17,547 bases of DNA, taken from positions 1-17,547 of the forward strand of contig NZ_CAMLHX010000073.1 in the NCBI RefSeq assembly GCF_946479965.1, read 5' to 3'. Positions 7,865-15,283 of this stretch are shown piece by piece (the stretch's first letter is position 1; each line of letters starts with the position of its first letter). The DNA is from an uncultured Mucilaginibacter sp. GTDB taxonomy: Bacteria; Bacteroidota; Bacteroidia; Sphingobacteriales; Sphingobacteriaceae. The notes beneath the pieces were generated by a model that saw nothing but the letters and a program-made list of their open reading frames with translations, was not told the DNA's origin and searched no databases. Position numbers and translations under genes: made by a program.

Positions 7865-9433
7865 TTACCTATCGCTCTTGCTATCAACCGCAGGTCGTTT
7901 ATCAGCATTAGCCAGATCCCATGTTGTAAAATAAACCAATTGCGCGCGTTTGGCCAATAATGGGAAGTTGATCTTGCCCACTTCGTCGCCCAATCCATGA
8001 TAATCTTTATGTACGCCGTTAAAATAGAATATGATTGGAACGTTGTGCTTAGCGAAATTATAATGATCTGAACGGTAGTAGAATCTGTTAGGGTCATTCG
8101 GATCATCGTACTTGTAGTCTAAATTTAATTTAGTGTAGGTGTTGTTAGCCTTCTCTCCAGCTTTATGCAGTTCAGAACTTAACATAGACGAACCTATAAC
8201 GTAAACGGTATTGGCAGAGTCGGCTTTACCAACGTATTCTTCGCCTACCCGCCCTATCATATCAATATTCAGGTCGGCAATTGTGTTGGCCATTGGCACA
8301 ACGGGGTGCTCTCCGTAATATTCAGATCCAAGCAGTCCTTTCTCTTCACCCACATTACCTAAAAACAAAATGCTCCTGCGTGGACCTTTACCTGCCTTTT
8401 TTGCCTGTGAAAATGCCCTCGCTATTTCCAACATCGCCGTTGTGCCCGATCCATCATCATCTGCGCCGTTGTAAATTCGGTCGCCCTTTGTGCCTTCGGG
8501 CAACATGCCTATGTGGTCATAGTGTGCAGATACCACCAAATACTCTTTTTTAAGTTTAGGATCGCGGCCCGGTAAAATGCCGACTACGTCAACTGCTTTT
8601 ACCGGCTTTTCTGTACCGGCATACGTTGTAGAAAAATCAGTTTTTACAACTTGTGTTTGTGGTGTTCCACTTTGATCTATCTCTGATTTAAGCTGGGTTA
8701 TTGTTTTTCCTGTCGGCTTAAGCAAATCATTGGCAATTACCGGGGTTATGGTATAAACAGGAGCGCTAATAGTTTCGTTTTTAAGCGTCATTCTTGCTCC
8801 GTTAGATCGCCTTACGGCACCACCTGCCGGGTTTACTGCTAAAATTATTGCAGGTTTTTTACTTTGGATAAATTGAATACGACGACTGCGGTCAGTGCTC
8901 CAGTTTGACGTTTTGTCGGTACCTGTTACTTTGAATATGCCGTTATTAACCGGCTCACCGGCATTGATATACAGCACCACTTTGCCTGTTATGTCCGTAT
9001 TTTTCAGATCATCGTAGGTATCGGCACCTATTCCATATCCTATAAAAACAAAATCTGCGGCGGCTACCGTTTTAACGCCGGTATTTCCGGTAGCCGAAAA
9101 ATCAGTGCCAATGGTGTAGCTTTTGCCATTTACGGTTAAAGCACTCACTGTAAAAGAGGGTTCAACTATCGGAACATCAAGAAAATAGGACCCTTTTACA
9201 CCCGGCAGCAAGCCCAATGCTTTAAATTCGTTGGCTATATATTTGGCGGCTTTTTCCGCGCCCGGTTTACCAGTTTCGCGGCCTTCGAACTCATCGGACG
9301 CCAGGATACTCAAGTGTTTCTTTGCCAATTCGGCGCTTACAATTTTTGAATACTTAACAGCATTTGGGTTTTTCTGCGCGCATGCGCTAATAACGAACCC
9401 CGAAAGGGTAAGCAGTATGAGGGTTTTTTTCAT
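7865..9433 (-). CDS. M28 family zinc aminopeptidase-like lipoprotein with PA-type insert
   Basis: Predicted exported di-zinc peptidase of the M28 family, most likely an aminopeptidase acting on peptides in the periplasm or at the outer membrane. The N-terminus MKKTLILLTLSGFVISACAQ carries a lipobox ISAC, making C18 the likely lipidated residue. A protease-associated-like region spans about 90-240. The catalytic domain (about 280-510) has all the expected metal and catalytic residues: H304 (SAHYDH), bridging D325 (NGADDDGSG), general base E363 and ligand E364 (GEEKGLLGSEY), D391 (LNIDMIG) and H479 (YHGLGD). The length of 522 residues fits PA-containing M28 proteins. It stands alone: it is convergent with the gene at 4942-7824, and tatC ends 78 bp upstream of its start with a possible terminator between. 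No promoter matching the Bacteroidota consensus was found in that gap. Substrate preference cannot be read from the sequence. Confidence 0.92.
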   Translation of the reverse strand: MKKTLILLTLSGFVISACAQKNPNAVKYSKIVSAELAKKHLSILASDEFEGRETGKPGAEKAAKYIANEFKALGLLPGVKGSYFLDVPIVEPSFTVSALTVNGKSYTIGTDFSATGNTGVKTVAAADFVFIGYGIGADTYDDLKNTDITGKVVLYINAGEPVNNGIFKVTGTDKTSNWSTDRSRRIQFIQSKKPAIILAVNPAGGAVRRSNGARMTLKNETISAPVYTITPVIANDLLKPTGKTITQLKSEIDQSGTPQTQVVKTDFSTTYAGTEKPVKAVDVVGILPGRDPKLKKEYLVVSAHYDHIGMLPEGTKGDRIYNGADDDGSGTTAMLEIARAFSQAKKAGKGPRRSILFLGNVGEEKGLLGSEYYGEHPVVPMANTIADLNIDMIGRVGEEYVGKADSANTVYVIGSSMLSSELHKAGEKANNTYTKLNLDYKYDDPNDPNRFYYRSDHYNFAKHNVPIIFYFNGVHKDYHGLGDEVGKINFPLLAKRAQLVYFTTWDLANADKRPAVDSKSDR

Positions 9434-9472
9434 AAGATCAGTTAATTAACGCTAAGGTAGATTTTTTGTTAT

Positions 9473-9515
9473 AAAAAAAAATGGACGTTAGTTCAGAAGT
9501 AGTATTCAGAACTAA
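9473..9515 (-). terminator. Possible intrinsic terminator after tatC
   Basis: Read on the - strand, TTAGTTC (9515-9509) pairs with GAACTAA (9494-9488), a 7-bp stem that includes the tatC stop codon and has a 14-base loop. Six bases later comes an uninterrupted run of nine T (9481-9473). The T-run is convincing, but the stem is short and AT-rich, so this is a weak candidate. It would separate tatC from the M28 peptidase gene. Confidence 0.4.
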
Positions 9516-10375
9516 GATTTCATCAACTCTTCGTTTTTCTTCGCGCGACGTTTGTCAACTCCGGCGGCCACCCATATCCCTATTTCATAAAGAAAAAGCA
9601 ACGGAACAGCTACCACACTCATAGTGATCATATCCGGTGTTGGTGTAATAATAGCCGCTATTATTAAAATAATGAGGATGGCATAACGGCGTGTTTTGCG
9701 CATTAATTTGGCGTTTAATATACCCAAACTTGCCAGCAGGTAAATTAATATAGGCAACTCAAATACTAAACCCGAGCCCATGGTTAACGTAGTTAGTGTA
9801 GACATATAAGAATCCACACGTATCATATCCTGAATATCGTCGCTTACTTCAAACCCGATCAAAAACCGAATTGACATCGGGGCTACGATGTAATACCCAA
9901 ACAATACACCCAGTAAAAACAATCCCGACGCATAAGCAACAAATCCTGAAGCTGCTTTTCTTTCTTTTTCATGTAATGCCGGCTTTATAAACCTCCATAC
10001 TTCATACAAAAAATATGGAATGGCAAATACAAGCCCTGCCACTATACACGTGTTCATTACCAGGTTAAATTTGGCACCCACCTCGGTAACTACCATCTTG
10101 TCATTAAAACCTTCAAAACACCAGCCATCCATGTGCAAGGCAGTTCCGATCTTACATAATATGCCGTATGTCCAAAAGTCTTTGTTCCTGGGACCAAAAA
10201 TGATTGTATTGAGCAGAAAATGCCAATTATAAGCCGCTAGCGACGTAAATATCACTAAAGCAATAACAGCCCTTATTAAATGCCAGCGCAAAGCCTCCAG
10301 GTGCTCGAAAAACGACATTTCCGATTCCAGGTTCTTACCTTTGTTCTTTATAGCACTAAATAGTTTGTTAGCCAT
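9512..10375 (-). CDS. tatC: Sec-independent protein translocase subunit TatC
   Basis: Core membrane subunit of the twin-arginine translocase, which recognises RR signal peptides and moves folded proteins across the inner membrane. Six hydrophobic helices fit TatC. The cytoplasmic N-terminus has FFEHLEALRWHL, matching the HLxELR signal-binding region, with Glu at residue 27. GSGLVFELP holds the conserved intramembrane Glu (206), and ITPTPD precedes the last helix. The first periplasmic loop is enlarged and has two cysteines (74 and 86). The frame also opens at a TTG at 10387, but the ATG at 10375 (MANKLFSAIKNKG) is preferred, giving 287 residues. No tatA or tatB is present in the window, so the partners are encoded elsewhere. 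It follows accC by 76 bp with no clear terminator, and may be read through from the fatty acid operon. Confidence 0.93.
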   Translation of the reverse strand: MANKLFSAIKNKGKNLESEMSFFEHLEALRWHLIRAVIALVIFTSLAAYNWHFLLNTIIFGPRNKDFWTYGILCKIGTALHMDGWCFEGFNDKMVVTEVGAKFNLVMNTCIVAGLVFAIPYFLYEVWRFIKPALHEKERKAASGFVAYASGLFLLGVLFGYYIVAPMSIRFLIGFEVSDDIQDMIRVDSYMSTLTTLTMGSGLVFELPILIYLLASLGILNAKLMRKTRRYAILIILIIAAIITPTPDMITMSVVAVPLLFLYEIGIWVAAGVDKRRAKKNEELMKS

Positions 10376-10451
10376 TATATCTGTCAATATTACGCATAAA
10401 CGTATATATTGCTGCCTGTAGTTTTACTTTGTTCGGTAATAATCCCTTTAC

Positions 10452-11786
10452 TTAGTATTCAAAGGTTTCCATAAACTTGGTTGTAAAGTTACCCGCACGG
10501 AAGTTGGGGTCTTGCAACAACTTTAAATGGAACGGGATAGTAGTTTTTACGCCCTCAATAACAAACTCGCTTAAAGCGCGCTCCATTGTGCTGAGTGCTT
10601 CGTCGCGGGTTTGCGCCACGCAAATAACCTTGGCTATCATGGAGTCATAGTTAGGCGGAATAACATAACCGCTGTACACGTGCGTGTCTATTCTAACACC
10701 ATGCCCACCCGGTGAATGGAAGTTGGTTATTTTACCCGGTGAAGGGCGGAAATTATTATAAGGATCTTCGGCGTTGATACGGCACTCTATAGCATGCATA
10801 GTTGGCTCGTAGTTTTTGCCTGAGATAGGTATACCCGATGCAACTTTAATTTGCTCTTTTATCAAGTCGAAGTTGATCACTTCCTCTGTTACCGGATGCT
10901 CTACTTGTATACGGGTGTTCATCTCCATAAAGTAGAAGTTACGGTCTTTATCAACCAAAAACTCTACCGTACCTGCACCTTCGTATTTAACAGCTTTTGC
11001 ACCCTTAATAGCAGCTTCACCCATTTTACGACGAAGCTTATCTGTCATAAACGGAGACGGCGCTTCTTCAACCAGCTTTTGATGACGACGCTGTATAGAG
11101 CAATCGCGTTCTGATAAATGGCAAACTTTGCCGTACTGGTCGCCTACAATTTGTATTTCGATGTGGCGCGGATCCTGAACATATTTTTCAAGATACATAC
11201 CATCGTTACCAAATGCTGCACCTGATTCCGCACGTGCCGAATCCCAGGCTGCTTCAAACTCTTCATCTTTCCAAACTACACGCATACCACGGCCACCACC
11301 ACCGGCAGTAGCTTTCAGTATTACCGGGTAACCAATTTTTTTAGAGATGGCTATGCCTTGTTTAACATCAGTTAGCAAACCTTCTGATCCTGGAATAGTT
11401 GGTACCCCTGCTTTTTTCATGGTTTCTTTAGCCGAAGCTTTATCGCCCATGGCATTTATCTGATCGGCAGTAGCACCTATAAATTTTATTCCGTAATCAG
11501 CACAGATGGCCGAGAACTTAGCGTTTTCTGATAAGAAACCATAGCCCGGATGTATTGCATCGGCGTTGGTTAATTCAGCTGCTGATATAAGATTCGGAAT
11601 GCTTAGATAAGAATCTTTACTTGGCGGTGGACCGATACAAACAGCCTCGTCGGCAAAGCGAACGTGAAGACTGTCACGGTCAGCAGTAGAATATACAGCT
11701 ACGGTTTTAATACCCATTTCCTTACAGGTGCGGATAATTCGCAGGGCAATTTCGCCACGGTTAGCTATAAGTATTTTTTTAAACAT
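10452..11786 (-). CDS. accC: Acetyl-CoA carboxylase, biotin carboxylase subunit
   Basis: ATP-dependent carboxylation of the biotin on AccB, the first half-reaction of malonyl-CoA synthesis. The protein starts [17 protein letters not shown], the canonical AccC N-terminus, at the ATG at 11786 and has 444 residues, the usual size. A longer frame opens at 11861, but its 25 extra residues only translate the intergenic repeat (11795-11881) and should be dropped. ATP-grasp signatures are intact: the Gly-rich lid [11 protein letters not shown] (158-168), [12 protein letters not shown] (226-237) and [15 protein letters not shown] (287-301) with catalytic R292. There is no carboxyltransferase or biotinyl domain, so this is a single-function subunit rather than a pyruvate or propionyl-CoA carboxylase. 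It lies 97 bp downstream of accB, with tatC next. The carboxyltransferase subunits AccA and AccD are not in the window. Confidence 0.96.
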   Translation of the reverse strand: MFKKILIANRGEIALRIIRTCKEMGIKTVAVYSTADRDSLHVRFADEAVCIGPPPSKDSYLSIPNLISAAELTNADAIHPGYGFLSENAKFSAICADYGIKFIGATADQINAMGDKASAKETMKKAGVPTIPGSEGLLTDVKQGIAISKKIGYPVILKATAGGGGRGMRVVWKDEEFEAAWDSARAESGAAFGNDGMYLEKYVQDPRHIEIQIVGDQYGKVCHLSERDCSIQRRHQKLVEEAPSPFMTDKLRRKMGEAAIKGAKAVKYEGAGTVEFLVDKDRNFYFMEMNTRIQVEHPVTEEVINFDLIKEQIKVASGIPISGKNYEPTMHAIECRINAEDPYNNFRPSPGKITNFHSPGGHGVRIDTHVYSGYVIPPNYDSMIAKVICVAQTRDEALSTMERALSEFVIEGVKTTIPFHLKLLQDPNFRAGNFTTKFMETFEY

Positions 11787-11794
11787 GATAGTTA

Positions 11795-11881
11795 ATGTGC
11801 AAATGTGCAGATATGCAAATGTGCAGATGTTTTTAGATGCGCTAAGTATTTGCACATCCACTCATCTGCACATTTGCACAT
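11795..11881. repeat. Inverted and tandem TGCAAATGTGCAGATG repeats between accB and accC
   Basis: The left arm contains two tandem 16-base units (11796-11811 and 11812-11827) differing at one base, each containing TGCAAATGTGCAGA. The right arm ATCTGCACATTTGCACAT (11864-11881) is the perfect 18-bp reverse complement of 11795-11812, and 11863-11878 also pairs over 16 bp with the second unit (11814-11829). Two alternative hairpins are therefore possible, with loops of 51 or 33 bases. The right arm ends 2 bp before the accB stop codon. A half-unit ATTTGCACATC sits at 11848-11858. Confidence 0.88.
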
Positions 11882-11883
11882 CA

Positions 11884-12348
11884 TTAAATAGGTTCTACCA
11901 AAAACAAAGGTTGGTCGTACTCAACCGGTGAAGCATTATCAACCAGTATTTTTACTATACGACCTGAAACCTCTGATTCAATTTCATTAAACAACTTCAT
12001 TGCCTCAATAATGCAAACTACGGTTCCGGCTTTTATTTCGTCGCCAACGTTAACAAATAAAGGTTTGTCGGGCGATGCAGAACGATAGAACGTGCCTATC
12101 ATTGGCGATTTTATGGTGATATAGTGGGAAGTATCTTCAACCGGGGCTGCTGCAGGGGCTGCCGCCTGCGGTAACACAGCCGGTGCTGCTACCGGAGCTT
12201 GTTGTAGCTGTGGAACAGTGGCATTAACTATAGTTTGAGCCTGATTGGTTTTAATAGTGATCTTAAAGTCTTGCTGTTCTATAGCAACTTCGTTAACGCC
12301 CGATTTTGCAACAAAGCGTATAAGCTCTTGTATTTGTTTAATATCCAT
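11884..12348 (-). CDS. accB: Acetyl-CoA carboxylase biotin carboxyl carrier protein
   Basis: Carries biotin between the biotin carboxylase AccC and the carboxyltransferase during malonyl-CoA synthesis. The 154 residues show a short N-terminal helical domain (about 1-40), an Ala/Pro/Gln-rich flexible linker (about 45-72) and a C-terminal biotinyl domain (about 76-154). The biotinylation site is [11 protein letters not shown] with K118 as the modified lysine. The domain ends [11 protein letters not shown], typical of bacterial AccB. The ATG at 12348 gives [12 protein letters not shown], the standard start. It sits between fabH (149 bp upstream) and accC (97 bp downstream). Both gaps carry the same repeat family, unlike the 9-16 bp gaps earlier in the operon. 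The accB-accC pairing is the usual arrangement in bacteria. Confidence 0.96.
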   Translation of the reverse strand: MDIKQIQELIRFVAKSGVNEVAIEQQDFKITIKTNQAQTIVNATVPQLQQAPVAAPAVLPQAAAPAAAPVEDTSHYITIKSPMIGTFYRSASPDKPLFVNVGDEIKAGTVVCIIEAMKLFNEIESEVSGRIVKILVDNASPVEYDQPLFLVEPI

Positions 12349-12386
12349 ATTTTCAATTAATAGGTTTTGGATAGCTGGTTATATTA

Positions 12387-12494
12387 TATGCAAATGTGCC
12401 GATGTGCAAATATGCAGATGAAATGTCTAATTTAAGTTATTGGTTATTAACAACCTTTGTTTTATAAAGTTCTTGTAAAAAATATTTGCACATC
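12387..12494. repeat. Second inverted-repeat site of the TGCAAATGTGC family between fabH and accB
   Basis: The left part (12387-12420) has degenerate tandem units, TATGCAAATGTGCCGA followed by TGTGCAAATATGCAGATG. GATGTGCAAATAT at 12401-12413 is the perfect 13-bp reverse complement of ATATTTGCACATC at 12482-12494, which ends 3 bp before the fabH stop codon. A hairpin with a loop of 68 bases is possible. The units resemble those between accB and accC, and both sites place the right arm directly after the upstream stop. Confidence 0.8.
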
Positions 12495-12497
12495 AAA

Positions 12498-13487
12498 TTA
12501 ATATGCCCATTTTAAATAAAGCGAACCCCAGGTAAAACCACCGCCAAAGGCAGCCATTATAATATTATCGCCTTTTTTAAACTTGTCTTCCCACTCCCAA
12601 AGGCAAAGCGGTATAGTGGCATTGGTTGTATTGCCGTAACGCTCAATATTTATTATCACTTTATCCTCGCCAATATTCATACGCGACGCCGTGGCATCAA
12701 TAATGCGTTTATTGGCCTGATGTGGTACCAACCAGGCAACATCATCGCCGGTAAGGTTATTGCGTTCCATTATTTCTGCGGAAACATCGGCCATATTGGT
12801 TACCGCAAATTTGAATACAGATTTACCTTCCTGGTAAGCAAAGTGTTCGCGGGCATCAATGGTTTCGTGGCTTGCCGGCTTTAGTGAGCCTCCCGCCTTC
12901 ATGTGCAGAAAGGGGATACCGGCTCCATCACTTTTCATAATAGAGTCTATAACACCTAAACCTTCGTAATTTGGTTCAAGCAGGGCAGCGCCACAGCCAT
13001 CGCCAAAAATAATACAGGTAGCACGATCCTGGTAGTCAACAATCGACGACATTTTATCAGCGCCTACAACCAATACCTTTTTGTGCTTGCCGGTTTCAAT
13101 AAATTGCGCCCCGGTAGCTAAACCAAAAACAAAACCTGAGCAGGCAGCCTGCATATCAAAGCCCCATGCGTTCACCGCACCAATCTTATGTGCAAATAAA
13201 TTGGCAGTTGCCGGGAAAGGCATATCAGGAGTAGTGGTGCAAAAAATTATCAGGTCAATTTCATCAGCCCCAATACCGCGTTTTTTAAGCAAGGCATTAA
13301 CAGCGGGAACAGCCAGATCAGAGGTGCCTAAGCCTTCTCCCTTTAAAATACGGCGTTCTTTAATGCCGGTTCGGGTTGTTATCCACTCATCGTTGGTATC
13401 AACCATTTGGGACAATTCCTCGTTAGTGAGTACATAATCAGGCGCGTAGCCGTGCACAGCCGTAATTGCTGCAGTAATTTTACTCAT
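12498..13487 (-). CDS. fabH: Beta-ketoacyl-ACP synthase III
   Basis: Condenses an acyl-CoA primer with malonyl-ACP to start fatty acid synthesis in the cytoplasm. The thiolase-fold Cys-His-Asn triad is intact: C116 in [14 protein letters not shown]256 in LVPHQAN and N286 in ERYGNTTNA. The length of 329 residues is normal for FabH, and the C-terminal GGGFTWGS motif (315-322) is present. The ATG at 13487 gives [21 protein letters not shown], a good family start. It begins 9 bp after plsX, so co-translation is likely. In Bacteroidota, branched primers made by 2-oxoacid dehydrogenases feed FabH, which fits loosely with the E1 gene elsewhere in this window; primer specificity is not readable here. 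FabD, FabG and AcpP, which follow FabH in E. coli, are absent and are replaced by accB and accC. Confidence 0.96.
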   Translation of the reverse strand: MSKITAAITAVHGYAPDYVLTNEELSQMVDTNDEWITTRTGIKERRILKGEGLGTSDLAVPAVNALLKKRGIGADEIDLIIFCTTTPDMPFPATANLFAHKIGAVNAWGFDMQAACSGFVFGLATGAQFIETGKHKKVLVVGADKMSSIVDYQDRATCIIFGDGCGAALLEPNYEGLGVIDSIMKSDGAGIPFLHMKAGGSLKPASHETIDAREHFAYQEGKSVFKFAVTNMADVSAEIMERNNLTGDDVAWLVPHQANKRIIDATASRMNIGEDKVIINIERYGNTTNATIPLCLWEWEDKFKKGDNIIMAAFGGGFTWGSLYLKWAY

Positions 13488-13496
13488 AATATATTT

Positions 13497-14432
13497 TTAT
13501 TGGAAAGCTCCGGCAATTTTGTTTACCAGTTCACTTTCAACCATATCTTTTGATAACAGGATCATGTTTTTTATTGCCTCGTCATTTGAAATGCCATGGC
13601 CCACAACTACCGGCGCATTCACGCCCAAAATAGGGCTGCCCCCATATTGTTCGTAATTGAACCGGTCAAAAAAATCGTCCTTAATTCCTTTTTTGCGTGA
13701 TATGCCGTAAAACGATTCGGCCAGTTTTAAAATAATGTTGCCCGTAAAGCCATCGCAAACATACACATCAGCATGGTCACTAAACAAATCGCGACCTTCG
13801 GCATTACCAACAAAGTTAAACAGGGATGTTTGCTTCATTAACGGATAAGTAGCCTGGCAAAGCAAATTGCCCTTTTCCTCTTCCTCGCCAATATTCATCA
13901 GCGCAACCCGTGGGTTAGCTATTTTATAAACATTTTGTGCCATAAGGCTGCCCAAAACACCAAACTGCACCAATACATCGGGCTTGCAATCAGCGTTGGC
14001 ACCTACATCCAACAAAATACCCAAACCGTTTTTCAGTTTGGGTACAATAGTAGTTATAGCGGGCCTGATAACGCCGGGAACTGCCTTGACGCTAAACATA
14101 GCGCCTACCAGCATTGCTCCTGTATTGCCTGCCGACGAAAATGCTTGTATAGCGCCTTGCTTAAGCAAGTTAAAGCCAACGCTTATGCTTGAATCAGCCT
14201 TTTGAACAATAGCTTTTGTAGGATGTTCGCCCATACCGATCACTTCGGTAGTATGGACAAATTCAAAATTATCCGGACTTACTTCATTCTCGGCCAGGAT
14301 GCTTAATGCAGCTTCCTTGTCGCCAATAAGTACCAACGTATGACCAGTTAAGACCTTATATGCTTTGATCGCTCCTAAAACCGCAGCCTTTGGAGCGTAA
14401 TCACCGCCCATAATATCTAATCCAATTTTCAT
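13497..14432 (-). CDS. plsX: Phosphate acyltransferase PlsX
   Basis: Makes acyl-phosphate from acyl-ACP and phosphate for PlsY, the first step of membrane phospholipid synthesis; it is peripherally bound to the membrane. Family hallmarks are visible: DIMGGDYAPKAAV at 6-18, SSAGNTGAMLVGA at 99-111, VGANADCKPDVLVQF near the middle, and VCDGFTGNIILK with its Asp in the second half. The 311 residues are slightly short of the commonest bacterial length (about 330-345) but no block appears missing. The ATG at 14432 gives MKIGLDIMGGD, so the motif lies right at the N-terminus as expected. The gene is 16 bp after rpmF and 9 bp before fabH, the classical rpmF-plsX-fabH order shared with E. coli. Confidence 0.96.
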   Translation of the reverse strand: MKIGLDIMGGDYAPKAAVLGAIKAYKVLTGHTLVLIGDKEAALSILAENEVSPDNFEFVHTTEVIGMGEHPTKAIVQKADSSISVGFNLLKQGAIQAFSSAGNTGAMLVGAMFSVKAVPGVIRPAITTIVPKLKNGLGILLDVGANADCKPDVLVQFGVLGSLMAQNVYKIANPRVALMNIGEEEEKGNLLCQATYPLMKQTSLFNFVGNAEGRDLFSDHADVYVCDGFTGNIILKLAESFYGISRKKGIKDDFFDRFNYEQYGGSPILGVNAPVVVGHGISNDEAIKNMILLSKDMVESELVNKIAGAFQ

Positions 14433-14448
14433 ACGCGGAAAACGGAAA

Positions 14449-14640
14449 TTAAGCTACTGCAGTTTTTTCTATCAGCAATTTGCCGTTGTAGTATACGTTA
14501 CCATCAACAGTGTAAGCTCTGTGCGATAAATGCACCGCGCCTGTTGTTTTGCAAGTAGTTAATGTTGGAGCGACAGCTTTATCATGAGTTCTACGCTTGT
14601 CTCTTCTTGATTTGGATATTTTACGTTTTGGATGTGGCAT
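14449..14640 (-). CDS. rpmF: 50S ribosomal protein L32
   Basis: Small basic protein of the large ribosomal subunit. The 63 residues begin MPHPKRKISKSRRDKRRTHDKA, matching the L32 N-terminus (PKRKxSKSRRDxRRTH). The middle shows HLSHRAYTVDGNVYYNGK, also typical. Only one cysteine (30) is present, so the zinc-ribbon form with CxxC pairs is absent and this is the zinc-independent type. Upstream of the ATG at 14640 there is AGGAAG about 2 bases away, an SD-like stretch unusual for this window, where most genes lack one. The stop of the preceding gene is 13 bp away. The linkage of yceD-rpmF to plsX-fabH couples ribosome and membrane lipid genes and is very widely conserved. Confidence 0.97.
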   Translation of the reverse strand: MPHPKRKISKSRRDKRRTHDKAVAPTLTTCKTTGAVHLSHRAYTVDGNVYYNGKLLIEKTAVA

Positions 14641-14653
14641 AACTTCCTGTTAT

Positions 14654-15175
14654 TTATTTTAATTTTTTGAGTGCCTCCCACCGTGGGTCCGGATTCTCAT
14701 TTTGTTCATTACCTGCCGATAAGTTATTTAGCTTATCAAGCATATCTTTATCACAATACGGGGTGTTACCCTCGTCGTTACAAACCGTTACAAACGGCAC
14801 AGCAACATTTATGTACTCATAGATCAGGCCCGCAAGCGCAATCTCATGTTCGTTTTTTCCTAAAGTGATGATGTCTTCATCATCTCCTAACTCTTCAACG
14901 CTAAACTTAGCTATCTGCTGTTCGTTTAGATCAATAGCCTGCGGATATTGTGACAGGCACTTATCACACGTTGCCCCAACTGTTCCTGCAATGTGGAAAT
15001 TCAGGATCAGCATAGTTTCCTGCTTTTCCAAGTCGACCTCACATTTCAGATCGGTTGTCTTTACCAGCGAATACTCAAATTCGCTAAAAAACGCGTCATC
15101 AACAGCATACTCAAACTTATGCTTTCCTAAAGCCAGACCGGTATACGGGATGGAATATTTTTTAAGCGATTTCAA
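14654..15175 (-). CDS. yceD: YceD/DUF177 family protein (large-subunit rRNA accumulation factor)
   Basis: Member of the YceD/DUF177 family, linked in other bacteria to accumulation of 23S rRNA and almost always encoded next to rpmF, as here (13 bp upstream of it). Counting from the start chosen here, CDKC (C70, C73) and a second pair C132 and C141 (CNDEGNTPYC) are visible, a possible metal-binding set. The C-terminus ends NPDPRWEALKKLK, the usual family ending. The frame is open up to a TTG at 15196, but that TTG lies inside a perfect TAnnTTTG -7 box (15194-15201), so it would precede the transcript start. A second in-frame TTG at 15175 gives MKSLKKYSIPYTGLALGKHKFEF-like sequence with the family feel and 173 residues, and is preferred. 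No ATG is available at either place. It is the first gene of the fatty acid operon. Confidence 0.85.
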   Translation of the reverse strand: MKSLKKYSIPYTGLALGKHKFEYAVDDAFFSEFEYSLVKTTDLKCEVDLEKQETMLILNFHIAGTVGATCDKCLSQYPQAIDLNEQQIAKFSVEELGDDEDIITLGKNEHEIALAGLIYEYINVAVPFVTVCNDEGNTPYCDKDMLDKLNNLSAGNEQNENPDPRWEALKKLK

Positions 15176-15193
15176 TGAGCAACAATTAGCCTG

Positions 15194-15223
15194 CAAATGT
15201 AGATAAAAATAATAATACAGAAA
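15194..15223 (-). promoter_or_regulatory. Candidate promoter of the yceD-rpmF-plsX-fabH-accB-accC run
   Basis: On the - strand, TACATTTG (15201-15194) matches all fixed positions of the Bacteroidota -7 box TAnnTTTG. The -33 region is weak: TTTC at 15223-15220, 18 bases upstream, instead of TTTG. A start about 7 bases downstream, near 15187, would give a leader of about 12 bases before the TTG at 15175. It is the only full -7 match seen upstream of this run. Confidence 0.5.
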
Positions 15224-15283
15224 AACGTTTTTTTAAAATGCTCCCCAACGGAAAACAGGCCCAAATTCAGCATGCCCGTGTAA

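Noticed and set aside
10371..10387. TTGACA followed closely by TATAAT on the - strand before tatC
   Set aside because: The two hexamers are separated by only two bases instead of about 17, and this lineage uses TAnnTTTG-type promoters.
10386..10410. AT-rich bulged hairpin between accC and tatC
   Set aside because: It needs a bulge, has only two G/C pairs and no T-tract after it, so it is not convincing as a terminator.
11795..11881. CRISPR-like appearance of repeated TGCAAATGTGCAG units
   Set aside because: Units are 16 bases, directly adjacent with no spacers, and mirrored by an inverted arm; no cas gene is present.
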